DNA of 64,000 bases from Paracoccus sp. JM45 (lineage in GTDB: Bacteria > Pseudomonadota > Alphaproteobacteria > Rhodobacterales > Rhodobacteraceae), in contig NZ_QQVY01000002.1 of the NCBI RefSeq assembly GCF_003590715.1, forward strand, positions 178,460 through 242,459. The letters run 5' to 3'. Of the stretch, positions 17,589-26,796 are shown one piece after another. The notes beneath the pieces were generated by a model that did no database searches, was not told the DNA's origin, and worked only from the letters and a program-made list of their open reading frames with translations. The position numbers were made by a program, and so were the translations under genes. Numbering within the stretch: position 1 is the stretch's first letter; the number at the start of each line of letters is the position of its first letter.

Positions 17589-19276
17589 TCCTGCCCCGTC
17601 GCCGTGCGATAGGCGGCCAGCACTTGCGCCAGATGCTGGCGGCGTCCTTGCGGGTCGGCCAGTCCGGCGCAGATACGCCGCGCCCGCGCTGATATCTGGC
17701 GACATTCGTCAGGGTTGGCGCGTGCCCAATCCAGCCGTTCGTCCAGATCGGCCCCGCCCAAGGCCAGCGGAATGTAATGCCGCCACGGCTTGAACACCCC
17801 CGAGGCAAAGCTCTCGCTGCCCTCCTCCTCTTTCAGGACCACGGCGTGACTGTCTGCAAGCGGCAGGAAATCGGCATCTCCGTCACTGCGGGCCAAAGAT
17901 ATTGCATAGCGGCCAAGGGGCATATCGCTGTGCCAATCGGTGGAAAGCCCTGCCCGTGCAATGGCGCGACGGGTGCGGTCATCACCCGTAAAGCCGATAT
18001 CCGTTCCCGCCTTGCCCGCATGCTGCCGGACAAACTGCCAGCTGTTGCTGTGCCGGATCACAGCGGCGGCTTGCAGGGCCTTGGCTGAATCATGGGGGCG
18101 GGCCAGCAGGGTGGCGATTGCATCCTCGGCCTTTGTGTCATCGCCCGAAGCATGGCCTGAAATTCCGCCCCGCCACACGGCCAGATCAGGTCGTTCGTCA
18201 AAGGCAGGGTCATGACCTTTCGGCGCGCCGGGAAAGCCGTCATTGCCGATGCGGTGCAGCCAAGGCGCGGGCCACAGAAAGACATCCTGCGCCCCGTGAT
18301 GACGCAAACCGGCAATGACAGGGGATTGCGTTGTCACGGCGGCAGGCTGCATATCCAGCCAATAGACCCCCTCATGCGCGACCTGCGCCATATCATTCAG
18401 GGTGGTGGCGGTCCGCAGAAGGCCGAATCGCTGCGCCTCCAGATAGAATTTGCCATCGGGGCCGCGTTCGAACGGCATCGGCCTGCCTTCGGCATCGCGC
18501 ACCTGCCCCGCCGCCAGATCGACGCGCAGCGCCTGCGTCGTCGGCGGTCTCCTCAGGCCCTGACCCGACAATCGCGCGGGGGCTGCAAATGCCGCCAGTC
18601 GCCGGACCAGTCTGGCGCGGCGTTCGGGGCGGATACCATTGCCTGCGGCAGGTGCATCCAGCATCTGTTGCAGCCGCGCCGGATAGGCCTTGCGCGCCTT
18701 GCGCACCCCTGCACCGGGGATCTTGGGGCAGATCGGTAGATCGAACCATGGTGCCAAGGCATCGCGGTAATCATCCGGGGCCGCAGTATCGATATCAATC
18801 TCCAGAAAGCGGGACCGTCCTGCGAAATGCGCACGGCAACCGGCGATATGCGCGTGCCATTCGCGGGTCCAGATATCGGCCAGATCCGCCAGCGGCACCC
18901 CCAGATTGGCAGCATAGCTGCGGGCATAGCTGCCCCCCCAATGCATATAGCGGCTAGCCACCCAGTCATCGACATTGCGGGTGTTCAGCAGGAACACCGC
19001 ATCCGGAAAGCTGGCATCCAGAAAAGCATACTCCTTGAATGCCTCGATAATAGGCATATTCAGGAAACGGACAGATTCCATATCGGTGAAGGCAACGGTA
19101 TTTTCCGCCCATGGCTGCAAGGGCGCGCGACCGGCAAGACGGGAATAGGCAATGTCATCGGCCAATGCCCCTTCGGCCCAGTGAACCGCAGGAATTCCGT
19201 TCAAATCGAACAGCTTGGCGATAAAGGTCGTGCCGCATTTGTTAAAGCCGATCTGGAAAAACTTGGGCGGCATCAT
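17585..19276 (-). CDS. Sulfotransferase fused to a GT90/CAP10-like glycosyltransferase
   Basis: A 563-residue two-domain protein. The N-terminal ~230 residues look like a sulfotransferase: KFFQIGFNKCGTTFIAKLF carries the PAPS 5'-phosphosulfate loop (FNKCGTT at 11-17) and LLNTRNVDDWVASRY the 3'-phosphate region. The C-terminal ~270 residues resemble CAP10/GT90 glycosyltransferases: LAVWRGGISG near 365, GRYAISLARSDG, then VVLKEEEGSESF and FKPWRHYIPL near 480-500. Such domains decorate surface glycans or lipopolysaccharide. ATG 19276 (MMPPKFF) was chosen; upstream in-frame residues reach into the gcv leader. No signal peptide. No other glycan genes are adjacent. Confidence 0.75.
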   Translation of the reverse strand: MMPPKFFQIGFNKCGTTFIAKLFDLNGIPAVHWAEGALADDIAYSRLAGRAPLQPWAENTVAFTDMESVRFLNMPIIEAFKEYAFLDASFPDAVFLLNTRNVDDWVASRYMHWGGSYARSYAANLGVPLADLADIWTREWHAHIAGCRAHFAGRSRFLEIDIDTAAPDDYRDALAPWFDLPICPKIPGAGVRKARKAYPARLQQMLDAPAAGNGIRPERRARLVRRLAAFAAPARLSGQGLRRPPTTQALRVDLAAGQVRDAEGRPMPFERGPDGKFYLEAQRFGLLRTATTLNDMAQVAHEGVYWLDMQPAAVTTQSPVIAGLRHHGAQDVFLWPAPWLHRIGNDGFPGAPKGHDPAFDERPDLAVWRGGISGHASGDDTKAEDAIATLLARPHDSAKALQAAAVIRHSNSWQFVRQHAGKAGTDIGFTGDDRTRRAIARAGLSTDWHSDMPLGRYAISLARSDGDADFLPLADSHAVVLKEEEGSESFASGVFKPWRHYIPLALGGADLDERLDWARANPDECRQISARARRICAGLADPQGRRQHLAQVLAAYRTATGQD

Positions 19277-19397
19277 GGACCTTGGGCTGCATTGTCTGGC
19301 CGGACGATGGGTCAGCCCCGCCCTTGTGTCAACCGGACGACGCCCCGCGACAAAGGACTTGCTTTGCGCCAAAGCTGACAGTAGCAGGACATCAGGA

Positions 19398-19565
19398 ATT
19401 CGGGAGAAACCGGTGGAAACCCGGGGCCGAAGGAGCAGCCGCCCCGGCGAACTCTCAGGCAAAAGGACCGTCTTCCCCAAAAACTCTGGAGAGTGGCCGA
19501 AAGGCCCGCCGAAGGGATAACGATCTCAGGCGCCCATTGCGGGCAGGGACAGAGGGGGCATCGAA
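19398..19565 (+). ncRNA. Tandem glycine riboswitch
   Basis: Two glycine aptamers stand in series before gcvT. The first has CGGGAGA near 19401, GCCGAAGGAGCA near 19427 and ACTCTCAGGCAAAAGGACCG near 19451. The second begins at TCTGGAGAG near 19485, with CCGCCGAAGGGATAA near 19507, GATCTCAGGCGCCC near 19522 and GGGCAGGGACAGAGGGGGCA near 19541. Tandem aptamers of this class switch glycine cleavage genes on when glycine is plentiful. The gcvT start lies about 60 bases downstream. The sulfotransferase promoter must lie between 19277 and the riboswitch on the other strand. Confidence 0.93.
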
Positions 19566-19626
19566 GCGCGGGCATTTTGCCCGTTCAACCGATGCCGACC
19601 TTTCGGCAGAAACCGCAGGAGGCCAT

Positions 19627-20751
19627 ATGGCCGACACGACCCGCCGGACCGGTCTTTACGACCTTCATGTCGAACTTGGTGCCAAGATGGTTCCCTTTGC
19701 GGGATGGGACATGCCCGTCCAGTTTCCGATGGGCGTCATGAACGAACATCTGCATACCCGTGAAAAGGCAGGTCTGTTCGACGTCAGCCATATGGGACAG
19801 GTGATCATCCGCCCGCTGGACGGCGATATCCAGACCGCAGCACTGGCGCTGGAAACCCTGATCCCCGCCAATGTGCTGGACCTGCCGGAAGGGCGGCAAC
19901 GCTATGGCCTGTTCACCAATGAACGGGGCGGCATTCTGGACGATCTGATGTTTGCCAATCGCGGCGACCACTTCCTGTTGGTTGTCAATGCCGCCTGCGT
20001 CGATCAGGACATCGCCCATCTGCAAACGCTGGCCGGTGTCAGCGTCGAGCCCGTGACCGATCGCGGCCTGATCGCGCTGCAGGGCCCCAAAGCGCATGTC
20101 GTTCTGGCACGGCTGATCGCAGGCACCGCCGACATGCGGTTCATGGACAGCCTTGGCTTTGACTGGCAGAGCCATGACCTGTGGATTTCGCGTTCCGGCT
20201 ATACCGGCGAAGACGGATTTGAAATCTCGGTTCCCGACACCGCACTGGACCGCTTTGCCCGCGCCCTACTGGACCAGCCCGAGGTCGCCCCCATCGGTCT
20301 TGGTGCCCGCGACAGCCTGCGGCTGGAGGCCGGGATGCCGCTTTACGGTCATGACATGGACCCCGACGTCTCCCCCGCCCAAGCCGCCCTTGGCTGGTCC
20401 ATCCCCAAAGCCCGCCGCACGGACGGCGCGCGGGCGGGCGGTTTTGCCGGTGCCGATACGGTGCTGACCGAACTGGCCGCCGGTGCCACCACCACGCGCC
20501 GCGGGCTGCGTCCCGAAGGCCGCGCACCCATCCGTGAAGGGGTCACATTGTTTGGCGGACAAACCGGCGATACGCCCCTTGGCACCGTCCGGTCGGGGGG
20601 CTTTGGCCCATCCGTCGGCGGCCCCGTCGCCATGGCCATCATCGACGCCAGCCTTCCCGAAGGCACGACGATCTGGGCCGAGTTGCGCGGCAAGCGCATT
20701 CCGGTCACCATCACTGCACTGCCCTTTGTCACGCCCTCTTACAAACGCTGA
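19627..20751 (+). CDS. gcvT: Glycine cleavage system T protein (aminomethyltransferase)
   Basis: A 374-residue folate-dependent aminomethyltransferase. It begins MADTTRRTGLYDLHVELGAK, with VPFAGWDMPVQF and LFDVSHMGQ (folate site) and SGYTGEDGFEISV and GLGARDSLRLEAGMPLYGHD further on. It transfers the methylene of the lipoyl-bound aminomethyl group to tetrahydrofolate and frees ammonia. The ATG at 19627 follows GCAGGAGG; a longer in-frame reading crosses the riboswitch and was rejected. It heads gcvT-gcvH-gcvP; gcvH starts 12 bases after its stop. Confidence 0.96.
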   Translation: MADTTRRTGLYDLHVELGAKMVPFAGWDMPVQFPMGVMNEHLHTREKAGLFDVSHMGQVIIRPLDGDIQTAALALETLIPANVLDLPEGRQRYGLFTNERGGILDDLMFANRGDHFLLVVNAACVDQDIAHLQTLAGVSVEPVTDRGLIALQGPKAHVVLARLIAGTADMRFMDSLGFDWQSHDLWISRSGYTGEDGFEISVPDTALDRFARALLDQPEVAPIGLGARDSLRLEAGMPLYGHDMDPDVSPAQAALGWSIPKARRTDGARAGGFAGADTVLTELAAGATTTRRGLRPEGRAPIREGVTLFGGQTGDTPLGTVRSGGFGPSVGGPVAMAIIDASLPEGTTIWAELRGKRIPVTITALPFVTPSYKR

Positions 20752-20763
20752 GGAACCGCAGAA

Positions 20764-21123
20764 ATGCTGAAATATACCGAAGACCACGAATGGCTGCGCG
20801 CCGAAGGCGATGAAATTGTCGTCGGCATCACCAAACACGCCAGCGAACAGCTGGGCGATGTGGTGTTTGTCGAACTGCCCGAAGAAGGTGCCGAAGTCGC
20901 CGCCGGTGACGAAATTGTGGTGATCGAATCGGTCAAGGCCGCATCCGACATCACCGCCCCCGTTGCAGGCACCATCACGGCTGTGAACACCGCATTGGCC
21001 GACACCCCCGGTGATGTGAATGCCGACCCGATGACGGCATGGTTCTTCCGCATCAAGCCCACCGATGCGGGCGTGATGGACGGCTTTATGGACGAAGCAG
21101 CCTATAAGGCGCTGGTCGACTGA
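20764..21123 (+). CDS. gcvH: Glycine cleavage system H protein
   Basis: A 119-residue lipoyl carrier. [19 protein letters not shown] opens the domain and the lipoylated lysine is Lys58 in [12 protein letters not shown]. Length and the C-terminal W-F-IKP segment fit GcvH. It shuttles the aminomethyl group between P, T and L proteins in the cytoplasm. It sits 12 bases after gcvT, with GAGGAAC before the start, and 56 bases ahead of gcvP. Confidence 0.97.
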   Translation: MLKYTEDHEWLRAEGDEIVVGITKHASEQLGDVVFVELPEEGAEVAAGDEIVVIESVKAASDITAPVAGTITAVNTALADTPGDVNADPMTAWFFRIKPTDAGVMDGFMDEAAYKALVD

Positions 21124-21179
21124 TCCTTTGGGCGGGGGCGTCCGGCCCCCGCACCCCCCTTATCTGGAGCGTGACGCAG

Positions 21180-24020
21180 ATGACCCGCTGGACCCCAAGC
21201 AATTACAACCCCGACGATTTCGCCAACCGGCGTCACATCGGCCCTTCGCCCGTCGAAATGACCGAGATGCTGAAGGCCGTCGGTGCCGACAGCCTTGATG
21301 CGCTGATCGACCAGACTGTCCCCAAGGCCATCCGTCAGAACGACGTTCTGGACTGGCCCGCCCTGTCCGAGGCCGGCCTGCTGGCCCGCATGAAAGAAGT
21401 CGGCGCAAAGAACCGCGTGATGACCAGCCTGATCGGCCAAGGCTATTACGGCACCGTCACGCCCCCCGCGATCCAGCGCAACATCCTTGAGAATCCGGCG
21501 TGGTATACCGCCTATACCCCGTATCAGCCCGAAATCGCCCAAGGTCGGCTTGAGGCTTTGCTGAACTTCCAGACCATGGTGGCCGATCTGACCGGCCTGC
21601 CGGTGGCGAACGCGTCCCTGCTGGACGAAGCCACCGCCGCCGCCGAAGCGATGGCCATGACCCGCCGTCAGTCGAAATCCAAGGCGCAAGGCTTCTTTGT
21701 TGACCGCAACCTGCATCCGCAGTCGATTTCCGTCATCGAAACCCGCGCGGCTCCTTTGGGCATTCAGGTCATTCAGGGCGCGCCCGAAGACATGGACCCC
21801 ACCGCCGTCTTTGGCGCGATCTTCCAGTATCCGGGCACCTATGGCCATGTCCGCGACCTGAGTGCCGATATTGATGCCCTGCACGGCACCGGCGCATTGG
21901 CGATTGTGGCGACCGACCTGTTGGCGCTTTGCGTGCTGAAGGAACCGGGCGCGATGGGTGCCGACATCGCCGTGGGTTCCGCGCAGCGTTTCGGCGTGCC
22001 CATGGGCTATGGCGGTCCCCACGCGGCCTTCATGTCCTGCCGCGATGCGCTGAAGCGCGCCATGCCGGGCCGCATTGTCGGCGTCAGCATCGATGCATCC
22101 GGCAATCAGGCATACCGCCTGTCGCTGCAGACCCGCGAACAGCATATCCGCCGCGAAAAGGCCACCAGCAACGTCTGCACCGCGCAGGCCCTGCTGGCCG
22201 TGATGGCATCCTTCTATGCGGTCTTCCACGGGCCGGTCGGTCTGCGCGCCATCGCACAGCGCGTCCACCTGCATGCCGTGACCATCGCCAATGCCCTGCG
22301 TGACGCCGGTGCCGATGTCGCCCCCGATGCTTTCTTTGACACCGTCACGGTGCGCGTCGGCGTTGGCCAGCAAGGCATCATGGCCGCCGCACGCCATCGC
22401 GGCATCAACCTGCGCAAGGTTGGCCGTGACCGCGTCGGCATCAGCGTCGATGAGACGACGGACGCATCCGTCATCACCAAACTGCTGGACGCCTTCGGCA
22501 TCACTGATCCGGCGACGCCCGCCGCCGCGCCTGCCATCCCCGATGATCTACTGCGCGACAGCGATTATCTGACCCATCCGGTGTTTCACATGAATCGCGC
22601 CGAATCCGAGATGATGCGCTATATGCGCCGCCTCTCGGACCGCGATCTGGCGCTGGATCGGGCGATGATCCCGCTTGGCAGCTGCACCATGAAGCTGAAC
22701 GCCGCCGCCGAGATGATGCCAATCACTTGGCCCGAATTCGGCACGCTGCATCCCTTTGCCCCGACCGATCAGGCCGCCGGATACCACGAGGCGATCACCG
22801 ATCTGGTTGAAAAACTGTGCCGCATCACCGGCTATGACGCGTTTTCCATGCAGCCCAACAGCGGCGCGCAGGGAGAATATGCGGGGCTGCTGACCATTCA
22901 GGCCTATCACCGTTCGCGCGGCGACGATCAGCGCGACATCTGCCTGATCCCCGTTAGCGCCCATGGCACCAACCCCGCCACCGCGCAGATGTGTGGCATG
23001 CAGGTCGTGGTGGTGAAATCGGCCCCCAACGGCGATATCGACGTCGAGGATTTCGCCGATAAGGCCGCCAAGGCGGGTGACCGTCTGGCCGCTGTGATGA
23101 TCACCTATCCCAGCACCCATGGTGTGTTCGAAGATACCGTCCGTCAGGTCTGCGACATCACCCATGAACATGGTGGTCAGGTCTATATCGACGGGGCGAA
23201 TATGAACGCGCTGGTCGGTCTGGTGAAACCGGGCGAGATCGGCGGCGATGTCAGCCACCTGAACCTGCACAAGACCTTTGCCATCCCACATGGCGGCGGT
23301 GGCCCCGGCATGGGTCCCATCGGCGTGCGCGCGCATCTGGCCCCCTTCCTGCCCGGCGATCCGCAGGACGACGACAGCGGTGCGGTTAGTGCGGCACCTT
23401 ATGGTAGCGCCTCGATTCTGCTAATCAGCTGGGCCTATTGTCTGATGATGGGCGGTGAGGGTCTGACGCAGGCGACCCGTGTGGCGATCCTGAACGCCAA
23501 TTATATCGCGGCGCGTCTGTCGGGTGCCTATCCGATCCTGTTCATGGGCAACCGTGGGCGCGTGGCGCATGAATGCATCATCGACACCCGCCCCTTTGCT
23601 GAACATGGCGTCACGGTCGATGACATTGCCAAGCGTCTGGTCGATAACGGCTTTCACGCCCCCACGATGAGCTGGCCCGTATCGGGCACCCTGATGGTCG
23701 AGCCTACGGAATCGGAAACCAAGGCGGAGATCGACCGCTTTGTCACCGCCCTGCTGGCGATCCGCGCGGAAATCACCGATGTCGCCGAAGGTCGCATCAG
23801 TGCCGAAGACAGCCCCCTGCGTCACGCCCCCCATACGGTCGAGGATCTGGTCCGTGACTGGGACCGCCCCTACAGCCGCGAACAGGGCTGCTTCCCGCCG
23901 GGTGCGTTCCGCGTGGATAAATACTGGCCGCCCGTCGGTCGCGTCGACAATGCCCATGGCGACCGCAACCTGATCTGCACCTGCCCCCCGCTTGAGGCAT
24001 ATGCCGAGGCGGCCGAATAA
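21180..24020 (+). CDS. gcvP: Glycine dehydrogenase (decarboxylating), P protein
   Basis: A 946-residue PLP enzyme in single-chain form, with two homologous halves. The N-terminal half begins [16 protein letters not shown] and the C-terminal half carries the PLP lysine at about residue 698 in [25 protein letters not shown] and [13 protein letters not shown] are further family marks. It decarboxylates glycine and loads the aminomethyl group on GcvH lipoate. ATG 21180 lies 10 bases from GGAG; a GTG nine bases earlier would be too close. A terminator follows at 24033. The L protein (lipoamide dehydrogenase) gene is not here. Confidence 0.97.
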   Translation: MTRWTPSNYNPDDFANRRHIGPSPVEMTEMLKAVGADSLDALIDQTVPKAIRQNDVLDWPALSEAGLLARMKEVGAKNRVMTSLIGQGYYGTVTPPAIQRNILENPAWYTAYTPYQPEIAQGRLEALLNFQTMVADLTGLPVANASLLDEATAAAEAMAMTRRQSKSKAQGFFVDRNLHPQSISVIETRAAPLGIQVIQGAPEDMDPTAVFGAIFQYPGTYGHVRDLSADIDALHGTGALAIVATDLLALCVLKEPGAMGADIAVGSAQRFGVPMGYGGPHAAFMSCRDALKRAMPGRIVGVSIDASGNQAYRLSLQTREQHIRREKATSNVCTAQALLAVMASFYAVFHGPVGLRAIAQRVHLHAVTIANALRDAGADVAPDAFFDTVTVRVGVGQQGIMAAARHRGINLRKVGRDRVGISVDETTDASVITKLLDAFGITDPATPAAAPAIPDDLLRDSDYLTHPVFHMNRAESEMMRYMRRLSDRDLALDRAMIPLGSCTMKLNAAAEMMPITWPEFGTLHPFAPTDQAAGYHEAITDLVEKLCRITGYDAFSMQPNSGAQGEYAGLLTIQAYHRSRGDDQRDICLIPVSAHGTNPATAQMCGMQVVVVKSAPNGDIDVEDFADKAAKAGDRLAAVMITYPSTHGVFEDTVRQVCDITHEHGGQVYIDGANMNALVGLVKPGEIGGDVSHLNLHKTFAIPHGGGGPGMGPIGVRAHLAPFLPGDPQDDDSGAVSAAPYGSASILLISWAYCLMMGGEGLTQATRVAILNANYIAARLSGAYPILFMGNRGRVAHECIIDTRPFAEHGVTVDDIAKRLVDNGFHAPTMSWPVSGTLMVEPTESETKAEIDRFVTALLAIRAEITDVAEGRISAEDSPLRHAPHTVEDLVRDWDRPYSREQGCFPPGAFRVDKYWPPVGRVDNAHGDRNLICTCPPLEAYAEAAE

Positions 24021-24032
24021 CCACCCGTGAAA

Positions 24033-24063
24033 AAGCCGACCGGATATATCGTCCGGTCGGCTT
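24033..24063. terminator. Bidirectional terminator between gcvP and RTX gene
   Basis: AAGCCGACCGGA at 24033-24044 pairs perfectly with TCCGGTCGGCTT at 24052-24063 around a 7-base loop. An A run lies on the left and T/C-rich bases on the right, so it can end both gcvP on the plus strand and the RTX gene on the minus strand, whose stop is 12 bases away. Confidence 0.85.
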
Positions 24064-24074
24064 CCCCTTGTGCC

Positions 24075-25673
24075 TTACAGATAGAAGTCGCTGGCACCCA
24101 AGTCATGCATGCCCGCCAGACGGATAATTCCGTCCATCTGGCCATCGCCATCCACATCCATCAGCACACGGGTTTCGCCCTGCCCATCGCGGGCATTGGC
24201 AAACTGGCGGATAATGATCTGCCCCGCCTCGGCGGTCTGGAACTGGCCACCTTCGGTGAAAACAAAGGCGTCATTGCCATTGCTGTTATGATCGGCATCA
24301 ATTCCGCGCAGGTTGATCAGATCCGTTCCCGAACGGAAATCGATAATCTGGTCGGCGGATTGGTAATTGCGACCTGTATGATCCAGATTGGCAAAAACAA
24401 AAACGTCCGCCCCTGCCCCGCCCTGAAGCACGTCCTTACCGGTCCCGCCGATCAAGGTGTCATTGCCGAACCCGCCGTTCAGCTGGTCCTGACCTGCCTT
24501 GCCTTCAAGCCGGTCATCCCCCTGACGACCGAAGATCACATCATGGCCAGCCCCTCCGTCGATCAGGTTGGCGACATTATTGCCCGACAGGCGGTCATCG
24601 CCGCCCCCTGAACGGATGTTTTCTATGTTGCGGATGGTATCCATGCCCTGAAGCGTATTCTGGGCGCGCGACAGGCCCAGATCGATCCGGACATCGGTGC
24701 TGTCGGTGACAACAAGCCGGTCCTCACCACTGCCACCGTTGATCAGATCATTCCCGCGATCCAGATACAGGCTGTCATTGCCAACACCGCCCAGCAAGGT
24801 GTCAGCACCATTTCCGCCGAACAGGGTGTCATTGCCAAGGTTCCCCTCGATCCGGTCATTGCCGTTTCCACCGTCCAGCAGATCCGACTGACCGCGCCCG
24901 AAAATGCGGTCATGACCGTTGTTTCCAAAGATGCTGTTGACCGCGCTATTGCCGGTCAGGGTATCACTGCCCGCAGCACCTGTCATATTCTCGATCCCGA
25001 TGATCTGGTCCATGCCAAGGCGCGTGTTCTGCACCCCCGAATCCGACAGATCGATCTGCACGGCCTTGTTGCCTTCCACACGCAACCAGTCGCGTCCGGC
25101 ACCACCGTTCAGGACATCATCGCCAACATCCAGAACCAGTACATCATTTCCCGCATTGCCATAAAGGCGGTCGGCGCCGCGTCCGCCTTCCAGCGTGTCA
25201 TTGCCCATATAACCGTTCAGGGTATCGTTGCCGTTCATCCCAATGGCATGGTCATTGCCACTGCTTAGCTGGAACAGATCGTTGCCACGGAAAATACGTT
25301 CGAACACCTGCCGGTCATCAGACTGACCATATGTTTCGGTTGCCATGATAAAACTGCGCAGGGGCACATCAATGCTGGACAGCTTCCATTTCTGGACGTC
25401 CCCGTATGCCCCCTGAGTGGCAACATCGATCATCTGCAGATTGCCATCAACCGTCACGCCATCCGATGTCAGGTGGAAATCCGACCCGCCCAGAATGACA
25501 GTCGAGCTATAAAAACCGTCATATATTTCGATCAGAAAGACGTCTTCGATCTGCGTTCCCTGATAATCGAAGGCGATATCATCAAGGTATGACACATCAT
25601 AAAAATACCGGCTTATAACACTCAGATCGACCAGAGTTTGGTCGAACGCTGAATCTACAACGAATTTTGCCAC
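24075..25673 (-). CDS. RTX repeat protein, probable type I secretion substrate
   Basis: A 532-residue acidic protein. The first ~125 residues (MAKFVVDSAFDQTLVDLSV...) form a beta-rich region with no match I recognise. From about 135 onward come three blocks of RTX nonapeptides (for example GNDTLEGGRGADRLYGNAGND), parted by repeated spacers of the form VQIDLSDSGVQNTRLGMDQI and VRIDLGLSRAQNTLQGMDTI. The last 130 residues are the non-repeat C-terminal region usual before a type I signal, ending DLGASDFYL. No signal peptide. No protease or lipase motif was found, so function is open. No exporter gene is adjacent. Confidence 0.85.
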   Translation of the reverse strand: MAKFVVDSAFDQTLVDLSVISRYFYDVSYLDDIAFDYQGTQIEDVFLIEIYDGFYSSTVILGGSDFHLTSDGVTVDGNLQMIDVATQGAYGDVQKWKLSSIDVPLRSFIMATETYGQSDDRQVFERIFRGNDLFQLSSGNDHAIGMNGNDTLNGYMGNDTLEGGRGADRLYGNAGNDVLVLDVGDDVLNGGAGRDWLRVEGNKAVQIDLSDSGVQNTRLGMDQIIGIENMTGAAGSDTLTGNSAVNSIFGNNGHDRIFGRGQSDLLDGGNGNDRIEGNLGNDTLFGGNGADTLLGGVGNDSLYLDRGNDLINGGSGEDRLVVTDSTDVRIDLGLSRAQNTLQGMDTIRNIENIRSGGGDDRLSGNNVANLIDGGAGHDVIFGRQGDDRLEGKAGQDQLNGGFGNDTLIGGTGKDVLQGGAGADVFVFANLDHTGRNYQSADQIIDFRSGTDLINLRGIDADHNSNGNDAFVFTEGGQFQTAEAGQIIIRQFANARDGQGETRVLMDVDGDGQMDGIIRLAGMHDLGASDFYL

Positions 25674-25788
25674 AATACACTCCTACGCGGCGTGGACGCC
25701 CTGAAATGATTTCGGGGCATCCTGCACTTGTTAAACGTGGAAACGTTAATGGCGTAATTTTCGCGCTGTCAAAGGGTAATCGACGCCC

Positions 25789-26706
25789 TTACAGGCCCGC
25801 GTTTTCCGGCAGTCCCAGCATGATGTTCAGGTTCTGGACCGCAGCGCCCGATGCGCCTTTGCCCAGATTGTCCAGAACGGCAATCACATTGGCACAGCCC
25901 GCATCTTCGTCACCATGAACGCTGATCTGCATGACGTTCGAACCGTTCATGGCTGTCGGATCAAGGCGCGCGCCGATCCGGTCAGCGGGCACGACCTGTA
26001 CGAAATCCTGACCGGCGTAATGATCGGCCAGCGCCTGATGCAGGCCCGCGATGCTGCGCTTTTCATCCAGATGCAACGGCAGCTGCACCGCCATCCCTTG
26101 TGCGAAATTCCCGACCGAGGGCGAGAAGATAGGCTGCACCAGCAGCCCGCCATGCGTCATGATTTCGGGCACATGCTTGTGTTTTTGCGTCAGGCCATAA
26201 ACGAAATGTGCGGGCGCGGTGCCGCCGTCGTATTCCGCAATCAGCGCCTTGCCGCCTCCGGTATAGCCACTGACAGCATTGATGGTCAGCGCCTCGTTTT
26301 CGTCGATTAGACCGGCCGCGACCAAAGGCGCGATCATCGCGATCGAGCCGGTCGAATAGCATCCAGGATTGCTGATATAGCGTGCGCCCGCGATCCGTTC
26401 GCGCATTCCGGCGACCAGTTCGGGATAGCCGAACACCCAATCGGGATTGACCCGATGCGCCGTCGAGGCGTCGATCAACCGCACATCCATATCACGGGTC
26501 AGTTGCACGGCCTCGATCGCGGCATCATCGGGCAGGCACAGGATGGCCACATCGGCGGCCTGAAATGCCTCGGCCCTTGCGGCGGCATCCTTGCGGCGCG
26601 CGGGGTCGATCTGGATCAGTCGGATGTCATCGCGCCCCAGCAGACGGTCGCGGATTTGAAGACCGGTGGTTCCGGCTTCGCCATCGATAAAGACGCTGTG
26701 GGACAT
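25789..26706 (-). CDS. argC: N-acetyl-gamma-glutamyl-phosphate reductase (type 2)
   Basis: A 305-residue enzyme of the shorter ArgC class. It begins MSHSVFIDGEAGTTGLQIRDRL (NADP-binding), has FGYPEL, the catalytic cysteine at 116 in SNPGCYSTG, and NAVSGYTGGGKALI and KHKHVPEI further on. It reduces N-acetylglutamyl-phosphate to the semialdehyde in arginine synthesis. It stands alone between an RTX gene and topoisomerase IB; no arg neighbours. The short form lacks some of the loops of the longer E. coli-type enzyme. Confidence 0.95.
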   Translation of the reverse strand: MSHSVFIDGEAGTTGLQIRDRLLGRDDIRLIQIDPARRKDAAARAEAFQAADVAILCLPDDAAIEAVQLTRDMDVRLIDASTAHRVNPDWVFGYPELVAGMRERIAGARYISNPGCYSTGSIAMIAPLVAAGLIDENEALTINAVSGYTGGGKALIAEYDGGTAPAHFVYGLTQKHKHVPEIMTHGGLLVQPIFSPSVGNFAQGMAVQLPLHLDEKRSIAGLHQALADHYAGQDFVQVVPADRIGARLDPTAMNGSNVMQISVHGDEDAGCANVIAVLDNLGKGASGAAVQNLNIMLGLPENAGL

Positions 26707-26796
26707 GGGACAACCTTCGCTTGCAGTGATGGCGCATGTCTAGCGGATCACAGGCGGTGTCACAACGCCTGCAATCACGGCTGCGTACAGAAGGCC

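Noticed and set aside
19282..19626. N-terminal extension of gcvT
   Set aside because: The in-frame upstream codons lie within the two glycine aptamers, and AGGAGG directly precedes the ATG at 19627.
24500..25300. Regular short DNA repeats resembling a CRISPR array
   Set aside because: They are codons of RTX nonapeptides within one open frame; repeat unit and spacing do not match CRISPR repeats and spacers. The same holds at 4600-5050.
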